64,000 nt of DNA from Psychromonas sp. 14N.309.X.WAT.B.A12 (GCF_030397575.1 NZ_JAPNXS010000001.1:248001-312000), one strand, 5' to 3'; shown: positions 1 through 8,384, numbered from the stretch's first letter. Made by a program: numbers and translations. The notes: generated by a model not told the origin, from the letters alone.

Positions 1-1
1 C

Positions 2-265
2 TCTGTGTGTGTCGGTCAGCCTGCAGTGATGCCGCCAGTACCGACGTTAACACCTTTACAGACATATGATCCTGTTCAGTTAAGTCAGTCTATTGCAGCA
101 AGATTAGGTGAGCACGATAGCTATATATTAAGAGCACGATTTTTATGTGGATTAACTACGCCAATATTTACGCGTTTAAAAGTACGTCAATTAACAGGGT
201 TTGCTTCATTAGCACATTATCGCTTCTCAGATGTACTTAATTGGTTGACTAAAGAACACGAGTAA
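2..265 (+). CDS. C-terminal fragment of a helicase-like protein (5' end outside window)
   Basis: The reading frame is open from base 2 to a TAA at 263-265, so only the last 87 codons are present. The tail contains RARFLCGLTTPIFTRLKVRQ followed by GFASLAHYRFSDVLNWL. From memory this resembles the extreme C-terminus of RecQ-family ATP-dependent helicases of gammaproteobacteria, a small winged or HRDC-like tail. None of the helicase motifs lies inside the window, so the family cannot be confirmed. A GTG at base 5 should not be taken as the start. The frame ends 73 bp before yidA, which has its own Shine-Dalgarno. Confidence 0.4.
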   Translation, partial: SVCVGQPAVMPPVPTLTPLQTYDPVQLSQSIAARLGEHDSYILRARFLCGLTTPIFTRLKVRQLTGFASLAHYRFSDVLNWLTKEHE

Positions 266-338
266 ATTTAACACTAAAATTTTATTATGAACTGATGGTT
301 AAAATAGCTTGTTTTAGCCTGAAAAAAGAGGAATTTAT

Positions 339-1148
339 ATGTATAAACTGATTGCCCTAGATATTGATGGCACATTAATGACGCCCGATAAGAAAATCAC
401 CGCTGAAAATAAAGCTGCTATTGATGCCGCTCGTGCTAAGGGGGTGCGTGTTGTATTAGTATCTGGACGTCCAACTAGTGGTATGAGAGGTGCATTAGAA
501 GAGTTAGGCATGACTAGCAATGATGATTATGTCTTAAGTTTTAATGCCTCTGTGGTGCAGCAAGTTAAAAGTGGTGAGATTATTCGTAGTCAAATTTTGA
601 AGGGCAAAGATGCAAAAAAAATAGCTGCATTAGCTGATTTACTGGGGTTACATGTACATGCCTTTTGTGCAAAAAGAGGCTTAGTAACGCCAGCACATAA
701 TGAATACACGGATTTAGAGTCTCGCACTAATGGCGAATTAATTACCTTATTCGACTTTAATGAGTTTGATGACGACGACGCTATTTTGAAAGTGATGATC
801 ATTGATAAACCAGAAAAATTAACGGATGCTATTGAAAAGTTACCCGCTGAATTATACGAGCAATTTACTATTCTAAAAAGTGCACCTTTCTTTTTAGAGT
901 TTTTGAATAAACAAAGTAACAAAGGTATCGGTGTTAAGGCGATTGCTGAATACTTTTCAATTCCAGCTGAGCAAGTTATGTGTGTTGGTGATGCTGGCAA
1001 TGACTACCATATGCTTAAGTACGCTGGCTTGGGTGTGGCCATGGGCAATGCTACCGACGATATAAAAGAGATCGCAGATTATGTCACATTGTCTAATACT
1101 GAAAGTGGTGTCGCTAAAGCGATTCAAAAGTTTGTGTTAGATGTTTAA
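339..1148 (+). CDS. yidA: Cof-type HAD-IIB sugar-phosphatase, YidA-like
   Basis: A 269-residue HAD-superfamily hydrolase that removes phosphate from sugar phosphates and related small metabolites in the cytoplasm. Motif I is DIDGT with Asp8 as nucleophile and Asp10 as acid/base. Motif II is the Ser in VLVSGRP. The C-terminal motif IV region reads CVGDAGNDYHML, followed by GVAMGNA, both typical of the Cof/YidA group. The length matches E. coli YidA (about 270 aa). The ATG has GAGGAA seven bases upstream. It appears to be a single gene; its stop is followed directly by a dispersed inverted-repeat element. Sub-family assignment is firm, the natural substrate is not. Confidence 0.9.
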   Translation: MYKLIALDIDGTLMTPDKKITAENKAAIDAARAKGVRVVLVSGRPTSGMRGALEELGMTSNDDYVLSFNASVVQQVKSGEIIRSQILKGKDAKKIAALADLLGLHVHAFCAKRGLVTPAHNEYTDLESRTNGELITLFDFNEFDDDDAILKVMIIDKPEKLTDAIEKLPAELYEQFTILKSAPFFLEFLNKQSNKGIGVKAIAEYFSIPAEQVMCVGDAGNDYHMLKYAGLGVAMGNATDDIKEIADYVTLSNTESGVAKAIQKFVLDV

Positions 1149-1310
1149 TACCAATCATACTAATTAACGGATCTATTTCACTGGTTATAATAACTTATTT
1201 CTTCGTTGTAATTTTCGTAAAAGGAAACAGTCATTTACTTTAATTTACACCCTAAACTAAGTCATTTTTCCTGCGCGAAATTCAGAGCATTTATTTAATA
1301 TAGTCGGTAT
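1149..1310 (-). repeat. Dispersed ~160-bp inverted-repeat element, copy A (MITE-like)
   Basis: This intergenic stretch is the reverse complement of a second copy at 42199-42356. Shared blocks include ACTTATTTCTTCGTTGTAAT and TCATTTTTCCTGCG, and both ends read ATACC(A/G)A(T/C). The two ends form an imperfect terminal inverted repeat containing TATTAAATAA or ACTAATTAA. The element begins one base after the yidA stop codon. It holds no ORF, so it would be a non-autonomous element. Confidence 0.8.
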
Positions 1311-1372
1311 AAATAATCTATTGACTTATGTAAGGGTAATCGCAGTTATTAACTAACTGTAAGTGAGGCGAA

Positions 1373-2032
1373 ATGAAGTTTTTGGTATTTTTAGGTTCGG
1401 TACGTGATAGTACACCTCCTAAACCTGCAAGATTAGGAGAAAGAGTGGCAGAGGCTTGTCTCTCCTGTTTGCAGGGGCGATATAGGGAGCATCAGTTTGA
1501 GCTAGTTGATGCCTTAGACTATTCATTAGGAACTGTTTTCAAACCTCATTTCGCCTATGCTAAAAGTCAAATGCCAGCAGATTTGGATTCATTAGCTGAA
1601 AAAATTAAACAAAGTGATGGTTATATTATGGTTAGCCCGGAATATAATCACTCTATGAGTCTAGCTTTGAGTCATTTGTTAAATCACTTTGGTAGTTCAC
1701 TATTTTCATATAAACCGAGTGCGATTGTCACCTACTCTGCTGGGCAATGGGGGGGAATGAGAGCGGCCGTCGCTATGCGTACATTTTTGTCTGAATTAGG
1801 TTGTTTATCGGTTTCATCGATGATTCACATTCCCAAAGCGCAAGACGTTTTTGCCGCTGATGGTGCGATCCAGGAGCCTCAAGATCAAGATTCATGGTTT
1901 GACTATTTTACACAAACTTTTAACCAACTTATGTGGTGGGCAGAGGCGACTCATCAACAAAGACAGTTGCTTGACCCGTTAAGTATGGGGAGAACATTTA
2001 AACGTTCACCTTCAGAAAGAAATGCACCATAA
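1373..2032 (+). CDS. NADPH-dependent FMN reductase family protein
   Basis: A 219-residue flavodoxin-fold protein expected to reduce FMN or quinones with NAD(P)H. The N-terminal strand and phosphate loop read FLVFLGSVRDSTPP, the position where the family binds the FMN phosphate. The motif SPEYNHSMSLALSHLLNH is the classic family signature (SPEYN followed by a helix beginning near the flavin). A GQWGG turn follows the third strand. The ATG has GAGG five bases upstream. The protein is about 30 residues longer than compact FMN reductases because of a polar C-terminal tail. No operon partner is evident; the next gene is 178 bp away. Physiological substrate unknown. Confidence 0.85.
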   Translation: MKFLVFLGSVRDSTPPKPARLGERVAEACLSCLQGRYREHQFELVDALDYSLGTVFKPHFAYAKSQMPADLDSLAEKIKQSDGYIMVSPEYNHSMSLALSHLLNHFGSSLFSYKPSAIVTYSAGQWGGMRAAVAMRTFLSELGCLSVSSMIHIPKAQDVFAADGAIQEPQDQDSWFDYFTQTFNQLMWWAEATHQQRQLLDPLSMGRTFKRSPSERNAP

Positions 2033-2210
2033 ATAGAGAGCTAAAATTAAGCTTAAAATATTAATTAGTTAGCTAATTTCAGTTAGAATACTCCGTATTA
2101 ACTGATGCTATTTACAATAAGTAGCTCAATAAAAGCAGTGGTATATAGTATTCAGTGATGTTGTGAACAACCATTATTGAACGGCGGCTATAGTAAGGTA
2201 AATTTTAGCG

Positions 2211-2840
2211 ATGGAACTTTTTTACAGCCACCAACAGGTGGTGGATTTTACCCGTGTTTATCTCGCGGTTTTTTACTCTTTTGTTGCTTTATTTTATACT
2301 GTTCGTATTATAAGAAAACAGCAAAAACTACAATCTAAATCAGTGATTTTTCCAGGCAAACGTTTTTGTAATACTTGGTGGAATCACATGACCTTCCGAG
2401 TGTTTAGAGCTGCGATTTGGCTTGTTTGTTTGATTCGCTTAGCATTTATTGATGTTGATAATTATCTGGGTACCATCTCTTTTTTAAATACAGCAAGTGT
2501 TATTGTCTTAGGCAATGTATTGTTAACACTTGGTTTCCTTTCTACTGTTTTTATCCATTTATTATTAGGTAAGCATTGGCGAACGGGGATTGACCCAAGT
2601 GGACCAGCATATCTACAAACTACTGGTGTTTATAGCTATTCTCGTCATCCTATGTTTGTCAGTATTATGCTATCACAGTTAGGTTTTTTCTTGGCATTAC
2701 CTTCATTGTTTTCATTGGCTTGTTTAGTGATTGGTGTGATTGCATTACAACGTCAAAGCATTGCTGAAGAAAAGCATTTATTAAACATTTTTCCTGCTAA
2801 TTATGCTACTTATCAAGCGCAAGTATCAAAGTGGTTATAG
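2211..2840 (+). CDS. Isoprenylcysteine carboxyl methyltransferase (ICMT)/PEMT-like membrane protein
   Basis: A 209-residue integral membrane protein with about five hydrophobic segments. The C-terminal half carries the signature of the ICMT/phospholipid methyltransferase superfamily: GVYSYSRHPMFVSIM (the RHP motif that helps form the SAM pocket), then paired helices, then EEKHLLNIF and YATYQAQV (the EE...Y segment). Bacterial members are mostly uncharacterised and may methylate lipids or small amphipathic molecules. The start is supported only by a distant AAGG. It runs convergently towards the SMP-30-like gene, with a hairpin between them. I cannot name a substrate. Confidence 0.75.
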   Translation: MELFYSHQQVVDFTRVYLAVFYSFVALFYTVRIIRKQQKLQSKSVIFPGKRFCNTWWNHMTFRVFRAAIWLVCLIRLAFIDVDNYLGTISFLNTASVIVLGNVLLTLGFLSTVFIHLLLGKHWRTGIDPSGPAYLQTTGVYSYSRHPMFVSIMLSQLGFFLALPSLFSLACLVIGVIALQRQSIAEEKHLLNIFPANYATYQAQVSKWL

Positions 2841-2858
2841 CAAGCATTTGATTAAAGC

Positions 2859-2890
2859 GCCAATCACCGACTAAGGTGTGGTTGATTGGC
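2859..2890. terminator. Hairpin between convergent genes
   Basis: GCCAATCA (2859-2866) pairs with TGATTGGC (2883-2890) across a 16-base loop that itself can extend the stem by CC/GG. It lies between the stop codons of two convergent genes. There is only a weak T-rich stretch afterwards on the + strand. Confidence 0.6.
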
Positions 2891-2899
2891 ACTTGGCTC

Positions 2900-3859
2900 T
2901 TATTTTGTTAACGCGGGCAGCTCCACAGCGTAGAGATCACCACTTCGATTGGTAATATACAAGGTACTCATCGCTTTCCCTCCTAGGGCACAGTTAGTGG
3001 TGCGCAATGAATTAGGTAATGTTATTTTCCCCCAGTGCTGTCCTGTTGCTGAAAATACTTCAATACCAGTACGAGTCGCAACGTATAGATTGCCTTTTTT
3101 ATCAATGGTCATTCCATCTGCATTTTGTGCAAAAACAAACTCTCGCTCATTTAATAACATCCCCTTTGAATTAACGTCATAAGCTAAAATAGGCCCAGAT
3201 TGGTCATCTGAAATAGCGACATATAAGATGTTTTGTTGTGCATTAAAAAGGATGCCATTAGGTTTTTCATCTAACGGCATTTTTTTGATTAAGTTAATCT
3301 TGCCACTAGGATAACGCACATAAATGCCATTAAATCCTAAGTCAGAGGCTTTTCCTCTTAATCCAAAAGGAGGGTCAGTAAAGAATACACTGCCATCGTG
3401 AAATACTGCTATATCATTGGGAGAGTTAAACTTTTTACTCTCTCCATCGAGTTCAAGACGACTAATAAACGGCACGACCTCTGAAGTACTAAGGTCCATG
3501 CGTGATATCATTCTGGTTTTTTGCTCTGCCGCGAGTAAAAATCCTTGGTTATCTAATGCGAGGCCGTTTGCGCTATTACTGGGATTGCGTAAAACGGATA
3601 AGGTATCTGTTTCTGCCTCTAAGATATAAATAGTGTCACCAGGAATATCACTGAAGATCAACGAATTGGATTTTTTATGCCAAACAGGGCCTTCAGTGGA
3701 GATAAATCCACTGGCAACCACTTTTACTTCTCCGATGTTCTGTAATGGGTTGTGATCGGTTTCTGACTGGGTATCTTGTTGTGCATGTAAGCTTGTTAAA
3801 ACAGCGCTGAAGGTTAATAAACTTAAGGTGGCCCATTTTATAGAGTTAACTATCGACAT
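2900..3859 (-). CDS. Exported SMP-30/gluconolactonase/LRE-like beta-propeller protein
   Basis: A beta-propeller of the SMP-30/gluconolaconase family, which typically hydrolyses sugar lactones with a bound divalent metal. Family features are the early EGPVW motif (metal-ligand Glu), NGLALD, SPNDIAVFHDGSVFFTDP and DGMTIDKKGNLYVAT. I place the start at 3859: that ATG has AAGGA about seven bases upstream and gives a clean signal peptide (a Lys-containing start, then SLLTFSAVLTSLHAQ), whereas an in-frame ATG 18 bases further upstream has no ribosome site. The product is about 319 aa and probably periplasmic. It stands alone, convergent to the membrane methyltransferase. The lactone substrate is not predictable. 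Confidence 0.8.
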   Translation of the reverse strand: MSIVNSIKWATLSLLTFSAVLTSLHAQQDTQSETDHNPLQNIGEVKVVASGFISTEGPVWHKKSNSLIFSDIPGDTIYILEAETDTLSVLRNPSNSANGLALDNQGFLLAAEQKTRMISRMDLSTSEVVPFISRLELDGESKKFNSPNDIAVFHDGSVFFTDPPFGLRGKASDLGFNGIYVRYPSGKINLIKKMPLDEKPNGILFNAQQNILYVAISDDQSGPILAYDVNSKGMLLNEREFVFAQNADGMTIDKKGNLYVATRTGIEVFSATGQHWGKITLPNSLRTTNCALGGKAMSTLYITNRSGDLYAVELPALTK

Positions 3860-4047
3860 GATTAATTCCTTTATCATTTATATATATTTTTTTTGTAAAA
3901 ATGTATGGCGGCTATTACCATCTTAGTCTGTAGATAACAAAATTTTGCATTAAAAGTAAACAAACTAATCCCTTTAAATAACAGACCTAGATTAGTTATA
4001 AGAGTTCACAAAGAGTTTGGATTGTTTGTTTACTGCAGAGGTATCAA

Positions 4048-4848
4048 TTAGCAAGCTTGCTCATGACAATTTAATGACTTTAAGTGGAGTGTGTTATTAA
4101 AAATAGTTGGGTTTTCAATCTGTTTAAGCATCTGTTGGTTTGGTAAACAGTCATCATCAACATAATCGACGAAGTCACCAGAGGAGTCAAAAACAAGCGT
4201 ATCAAACGCCAATCTATCTTGACCATATAAACCACGGTGGATCATATCTGCTGAAAACACTAACAAATCACCGGTATTAAGTGGGATCTTTTTACCAGAG
4301 GACAGTTCATCGCTACTGAACTTACGTTTTCTCGCTAATCGTACGTCTAATTCTTCCTGAGTATCCCAGCGTTTATGTGACCCTGGTACTAACTCCATTC
4401 CTGGTTCGTCGAACAATGGCACTCGAAAATGCACTACTTGTGTGTCTTTAATTGCTTGTTGTTGACCTGCAAGATCGTGGTCATATTGACAATCTCGATG
4501 CCAAAAATTTTCTTGTGTTGTTGTGCATGGGTTAAAGAATAGTTGAGTATTCATAAAGGCAGGTTTATGAGGAATAATGGTTTCAATTACCTGTGTCATT
4601 TTAGCTGAACTGATGAAATTAAATAGTTGTAATCTTTCAGCGGCTGCTAAGTACTGTGTACCTGTAATTAAAGATGAATTAAATGCCTCTGTTTGATAGA
4701 AATGCTGATTATCCTGTTGCCAGTTTTGGTGAAATAACAGAACGACTTGTCGTAATGGTATTAGTTCATCTGCGTTGAAATAATCTTTTAACACAAAGTA
4801 CCCCTGTTGGTCATAGGTTACTTTTAAATCATTTAACGTTTCGTTCAT
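4048..4848 (-). CDS. Phytanoyl-CoA dioxygenase (PhyH) family oxygenase
   Basis: A 266-residue cytoplasmic non-haem iron, 2-oxoglutarate-dependent oxygenase. The facial triad is visible as His117 and Asp119 in FWHRDCQ and the distal His204 in DMIHRG; Arg212 in GQDRLAF is the likely 2-oxoglutarate carboxylate ligand. The segment GMELVPGSHKRWDT is characteristic of PhyH proteins. Members hydroxylate very varied substrates (phytanoyl-CoA, ectoine, halogenated amino acids), so no reaction is assigned. The region 3860-4047 and the 75 bp on the other side hold no gene. It is followed in the same direction by no close partner, and the MocR regulator lies upstream on the same strand. Confidence 0.8.
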   Translation of the reverse strand: MNETLNDLKVTYDQQGYFVLKDYFNADELIPLRQVVLLFHQNWQQDNQHFYQTEAFNSSLITGTQYLAAAERLQLFNFISSAKMTQVIETIIPHKPAFMNTQLFFNPCTTTQENFWHRDCQYDHDLAGQQQAIKDTQVVHFRVPLFDEPGMELVPGSHKRWDTQEELDVRLARKRKFSSDELSSGKKIPLNTGDLLVFSADMIHRGLYGQDRLAFDTLVFDSSGDFVDYVDDDCLPNQQMLKQIENPTIFNNTLHLKSLNCHEQAC

Positions 4849-4923
4849 ATTGCTGCGATTACCTTAAGTCTATTTCAAGGGAGAATAGTTGAGCGCGAAT
4901 AATAGCGGAATCACTGATAAACA

Positions 4924-6351
4924 TTAATCATTATCTTGCCGTTTAATCAAATTGGCTAATTCAATAATACCTTGTTCTCTTTCTAACGCCGTTTTTTCAC
5001 TAAAATTAAGACGCATGCAATGTCGGAACTTACCAGTGGCAGAAAATAAAGTGCCTGGGGCAATACTGACTTTGCTGGTTTTACTTTGTGCATATACCTT
5101 AACGGTATCGTAGCGTTTACTAAGCTCTACCCAAAGTATGTAACCACCTTGTGGAAAGCTAATACGAGTACCTGTTGGGAAGTGTTGTTTAATACATTGA
5201 ATTAAATGATCTCGTCCTTGTTTATATAACAATCGGACTTTACGTGTATGACGAGCGTAGGCACCTGATTGAATAAAATCTGCTATCGCTAGTTGCGGTA
5301 AAGTAGGGCACATGGAGCTACTTACGTATTTAATGTGGGTCACTTTGTCACGATAACGGCCTGGGGCAATCCAACCAACACGAATGCCCGGTGCAACACT
5401 TTTTGAAAAGGAGCTACATAATAAGACGCGGCCATCTTCGTCAAAGGATTTAATGGTTTTAGGTCGTGGTGATTGGTAACTGATATCACCATATATATCA
5501 TCTTCAATGATACTAATATCATAACTTTGTGCGAGTTGATAAAGGCGTTTTTTATCAGCTTCAGACATACTGTAACCCATAGGGTTATTGACGGTTGGAG
5601 TCACTAATATGGCTTTAATAGGCCATTGCTCTAGCGCTAATTCTAAGGCCTCTAAACTTAACCCATTTTCGGAATTGGTTGGTATTTCAATGGCTTTTAA
5701 GTTTGCTGCTTTAATTGCCTGCATTGACCCATAAAAACTTGGTGATTCAACAGCCACAATATCCGATGGTTCTGTTACTGCGCGTAAACAAACAGATAAT
5801 GCTTCTTGGCAACCTGATGTGATTACCAAATCATCGGGGTGAAGTACACAACCAGAATAAGTGGCTAGCTCTACTATTTGCTCTCGTAATGCCAATGTTC
5901 CTTTTATGTCGCAGTATGGGAGGCTAAGCTCTGCTTGTTGACGCATTAACCAAGACATTTTTTTTAGCAATGGTGACAGACTAGAGGTTTTCATATTAGG
6001 CATTGCATGTTGAAGTTGTATTTTCTGTGTATCTTCTTTAGCTAACAACACTTCTAAAACATCTTGCCATTGCGATACTTCAATGGGGCGCTGTGCCGGC
6101 CTAGATGTAAAAGGTAGGCTGGGTGAATCCATCTTATGGGCAACAAAATAGCCTGATTTAGGACGTGCTTCTATTAACCCCTCCATTTCAAGTTGATGGT
6201 AGGCTTGTTGTACGGTGGAGATACTCACTTCAAATTCTGTTACTAACTGACGAATGGAGGGTAACTTGTCTCCTTCCACAAATAATCCTGTCTGTATGTT
6301 TTCACGTAATGCATTTGCAATTTTTTCGTAAAGTTTGAGTGCTGTTACCAT
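4924..6351 (-). CDS. MocR-type regulator: GntR winged helix fused to class I aminotransferase domain
   Basis: A PLP-dependent transcription factor of the MocR/GabR/PdxR group. Residues 1-75 are a GntR winged helix (LYEKIANALRENI, then GDKLPSIRQL and STVQQAYHQLEMEGLI). After a linker the rest is an aminotransferase fold I domain with the NPMGYSMS motif, an EDDIYGD motif and the PLP-lysine in CSSFSKSVAPGIRVGW. I use the ATG at 6351 because it has a strong GGAGG seven bases upstream; an ATG 36 bases earlier has none. It is transcribed divergently from the DUF1127-LysE pair across a region with four ATACAGA half-sites, so it probably controls that pair in response to an amino acid or vitamer. Confidence 0.9.
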   Translation of the reverse strand: MVTALKLYEKIANALRENIQTGLFVEGDKLPSIRQLVTEFEVSISTVQQAYHQLEMEGLIEARPKSGYFVAHKMDSPSLPFTSRPAQRPIEVSQWQDVLEVLLAKEDTQKIQLQHAMPNMKTSSLSPLLKKMSWLMRQQAELSLPYCDIKGTLALREQIVELATYSGCVLHPDDLVITSGCQEALSVCLRAVTEPSDIVAVESPSFYGSMQAIKAANLKAIEIPTNSENGLSLEALELALEQWPIKAILVTPTVNNPMGYSMSEADKKRLYQLAQSYDISIIEDDIYGDISYQSPRPKTIKSFDEDGRVLLCSSFSKSVAPGIRVGWIAPGRYRDKVTHIKYVSSSMCPTLPQLAIADFIQSGAYARHTRKVRLLYKQGRDHLIQCIKQHFPTGTRISFPQGGYILWVELSKRYDTVKVYAQSKTSKVSIAPGTLFSATGKFRHCMRLNFSEKTALEREQGIIELANLIKRQDND

Positions 6352-6424
6352 TGTTTTCCTCCCTGAAAGCAAGTTTGATTCTACCATAGAGCCATATACT
6401 AGAATAAAAGTGCATTACTTAACC

Positions 6425-6506
6425 ATACAGAACGGACGATTTTTATGCATACAGAGGGTATTTACGCCTATCTGTATCTAAAAAATAATATTATTTGAAT
6501 CTGTAT
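6425..6506. promoter_or_regulatory. Cluster of four ATACAGA half-sites, candidate MocR operator
   Basis: ATACAGA occurs at 6425-6431 and 6449-6455 in direct orientation, and as TCTGTAT at 6471-6477 and 6500-6506. The middle pair forms an inverted repeat and the outer copies make direct repeats. The sites sit between the divergent MocR gene and the DUF1127-LysE unit. MocR proteins are known to use spaced direct repeats (GabR uses ATACCA-type sites), which this resembles. Confidence 0.65.
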
Positions 6507-6585
6507 TGATTTTTTTCGTTATTTACAATCATTTGGCATTCAAAAATTGAATTAATAAATTAAATGATAAGTATCAGGAGGCTCA

Positions 6586-6786
6586 ATGCAGTATTTAAAT
6601 AGAATATTATTGTTATGTAGGCAGCATCAAACACGACAGCAATTACGTAATATACCTCGCTTAATCCTTAAGGATATTGGTAAGACACAATATCAAGTCG
6701 ACAAAGAACTCACTAAAAGTAGTGCTAAAAACATTATTTATAAAGGGGTAAGTCATCTCTATCAGTTTATTGTAGGGAGGGGGTGA
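6586..6786 (+). CDS. Small DUF1127-like protein
   Basis: A 66-residue basic protein. The central segment RQHQTRQQLRNIPRLILKDIGKTQYQVDKEL fits the DUF1127 pattern (an Arg-rich helix, then L..L....L.DIG.....). DUF1127 proteins are small and, where studied, bind RNA or affect phosphate and carbon metabolism; no function is claimed here. The ATG is preceded by CAGGAGG, an excellent ribosome site. Only one base separates its stop from the LysE-family gene, so the two are almost certainly co-transcribed and perhaps translationally coupled. The C-terminus (SHLYQFIVGRG) overlaps the SD of the next gene. Confidence 0.75.
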   Translation: MQYLNRILLLCRQHQTRQQLRNIPRLILKDIGKTQYQVDKELTKSSAKNIIYKGVSHLYQFIVGRG

Positions 6787-6787
6787 T

Positions 6788-7396
6788 ATGGATATCTCAT
6801 CACTGTTGGCTATTTCTTTATTTGCTTTTGTTATGTCGGTAACGCCAGGGCCAAACAATGTTATGTTGTTAGCGTCAGGGGCTCAATTTGGTTATCAAAA
6901 AACATTACCACATGTTTTCGGAATTATTGCTGGGATTGCTTGCTTGTTAACCTCGGTTTTGCTTGGATTAGGCGCTGTGCTTGAACGTTTTCCTTCTTTT
7001 TATGACATATTAAAAGTATTAGGTAGTGTCTACCTTTTTTGGTTGGCGTGGAAAATAACTACTGCGTCTACTGATGGATCTGCTATGGGGAGTAAATCAG
7101 AAAAAAATAAACCCATGTCATTTCTAGGTGCAGCGTGTTTTCAGTTTGTGAACCCTAAAGCGTGGGCAATGGGAGTAGGTAGTATTAGCACCTTCACCTT
7201 AACGGGTGATCAATATCTGATTTCTGGTTTATGGATCATGTTGTGTTTTGCTGTGAACGGATTTGTGGCTATTAGCATTTGGGCTTATCTGGGTGTGGGC
7301 ATTGCACAATGGTTGACCACTGCCAAACGTAAAAAGCGTTTTAATTACACTATGGGAGCAATGACAGTGGGCACGTTATTTTTTATTTTGAATTAA
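6788..7396 (+). CDS. LysE/RhtB-family amino-acid exporter
   Basis: A 202-residue inner-membrane protein with about six hydrophobic segments. The N-terminal signature TPGPNNVMLLASGAQFG is the LysE/RhtB family motif, followed by PHVFGIIAGI. A second family feature is FVNPKAWAMGV in the middle. Such proteins export amino acids or their derivatives by proton exchange. Its Shine-Dalgarno (GGGAGGGGG-like) is inside the end of the DUF1127 gene. Divergence from a MocR regulator suggests induction by the exported compound or by a PLP-linked metabolite. The substrate cannot be read from the sequence. Confidence 0.88.
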   Translation: MDISSLLAISLFAFVMSVTPGPNNVMLLASGAQFGYQKTLPHVFGIIAGIACLLTSVLLGLGAVLERFPSFYDILKVLGSVYLFWLAWKITTASTDGSAMGSKSEKNKPMSFLGAACFQFVNPKAWAMGVGSISTFTLTGDQYLISGLWIMLCFAVNGFVAISIWAYLGVGIAQWLTTAKRKKRFNYTMGAMTVGTLFFILN

Positions 7397-7453
7397 GTGA
7401 TGAGGTTGGTAACAACCTCTTCCCTAAAATCGCATAAATAAGCTGGTATGGTA

Positions 7454-7924
7454 TTACTTATATTTATGTAGGATTGCTTGCGGGATATGACAATAATCAT
7501 CAGGATAGTGTTGTAATCTATCTTGGTGTTCCGCTGCACTTTTAATGTAGTTACTTAAAGGTAATACTTCAACGGCTATTTTAGCGCTATCGTCACGACT
7601 CTCAATGAACTGCTCTGCTATTATTAGGTGTTCAGCTTGTGTTGAGTAGATCCCTGTTCGATATTTTTCACCTTCATCGATCCCTTGTTTATTAATACTG
7701 TATGGGTTGATGATTTCAAAGTAACGTGCAATGAGCGTGTTTAAAGAGATAATATTTGGATTAAAATGCGTTTTTACACATTCAGTATAACCATCATAAT
7801 CGCCGTCTAATGTTTGGGTTGCGCCATTTGCTCTGCCCACTTCAGTAAAGGTCACACCGGGTAAATGTCTTAAGTACTCTTGAACTCCCCATAAGCATCC
7901 GCCGGCTAAATAAATTTCTTGCAC
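7454..7924 (-). CDS. msrA: Peptide-methionine (S)-S-oxide reductase, short MsrA variant
   Basis: A 156-residue MsrA-type protein that would reduce the S-epimer of methionine sulfoxide using a catalytic cysteine. The nucleophile Cys10 is in GGCLWG (usual form GGCFWG). The conserved Glu (YTECVKTHFNP) and the Asp and Tyr of GIDEGEKYRTGIY are kept. The usual GYxGG motif after the first strand is GRANGA here, so one substrate-contacting Tyr is missing. A Cys near the C-terminus (DDYCHIP) could be the resolving cysteine. The start is GTG with AGGAA seven bases upstream. It is a single gene. Assignment to the family is secure, full activity less so. Confidence 0.8.
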   Translation of the reverse strand: MQEIYLAGGCLWGVQEYLRHLPGVTFTEVGRANGATQTLDGDYDGYTECVKTHFNPNIISLNTLIARYFEIINPYSINKQGIDEGEKYRTGIYSTQAEHLIIAEQFIESRDDSAKIAVEVLPLSNYIKSAAEHQDRLQHYPDDYCHIPQAILHKYK

Positions 7925-8217
7925 TGTATTTCCTATTCATTTTTTGGGTAGTTAAATAATGACAAGCAGTCTAAATAAATCATTAGTCATTTGCTAATCG
8001 TTTTTAAAATACTCATTGCTGAATTGGCACTAATATAAATTTATTTTTTGACTGTATTGCTCAAGAGTTAACTATTTCTATTGAAAAGCATAGTAAAAAG
8101 GGAGATTATCCATGCTTAATTAATGGTTATTAACACTTAATTGATAAACAAAGCGAATTGCCTAATGTAGAGCGGCAATCTAGTAAATGTAAACAATTGG
8201 ATGAATTGTGTACAATT
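7925..8217. other. Non-coding gap upstream of acnB (first part)
   Basis: This AT-rich stretch separates divergent msrA and acnB. I see no ORF with a ribosome site; one good-looking site at about 8100 leads only to a three-codon frame. It may hold the msrA promoter. No hairpin-plus-T-tract is visible. Confidence 0.5.
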
Positions 8218-8259
8218 TTGTTAAATGTCGGCTTGCTACTGATAATGATAATCATATGG
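8218..8259 (+). promoter_or_regulatory. Candidate promoter overlapped by a Fur box, upstream of acnB
   Basis: GATAATGATAATCATATGG at 8241-8259 matches the first 15 positions of the 19-bp Fur consensus. TTGTTA (8218-8223) and GATAAT (8241-8246) are spaced by 17 bp, giving a sigma-70-like promoter whose -10 lies inside the Fur box. The acnB start is 126 bp downstream; a second TATAAT is at 8340-8345. Aconitase is an iron-sulfur enzyme, so iron control is sensible. Confidence 0.6.
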
Positions 8260-8384
8260 AGCCATTTTAGTCTCATTTTATTGAATTATATCGTTTTATC
8301 TGCGAGTTGAGTTGCTATCTATTTTTTATGTTTATAGTATATAATGTTACGTATGTTAAATTATTGTTATTATTAGAGGTATAA

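Noticed and set aside
590-1000. 136-residue minus-strand frame within yidA
   Set aside because: A shadow of the well-supported yidA gene; composition (Ser/Asn/Ile-rich) is typical of an antisense frame.
8105-8125. Good ribosome site at a short ATG in the acnB upstream gap
   Set aside because: The frame closes after three codons.
8260-8384. Possible iron-regulated small RNA (RyhB-like) after the Fur box
   Set aside because: No RyhB-like core sequence and no terminator before acnB; the transcript more likely reads into acnB.
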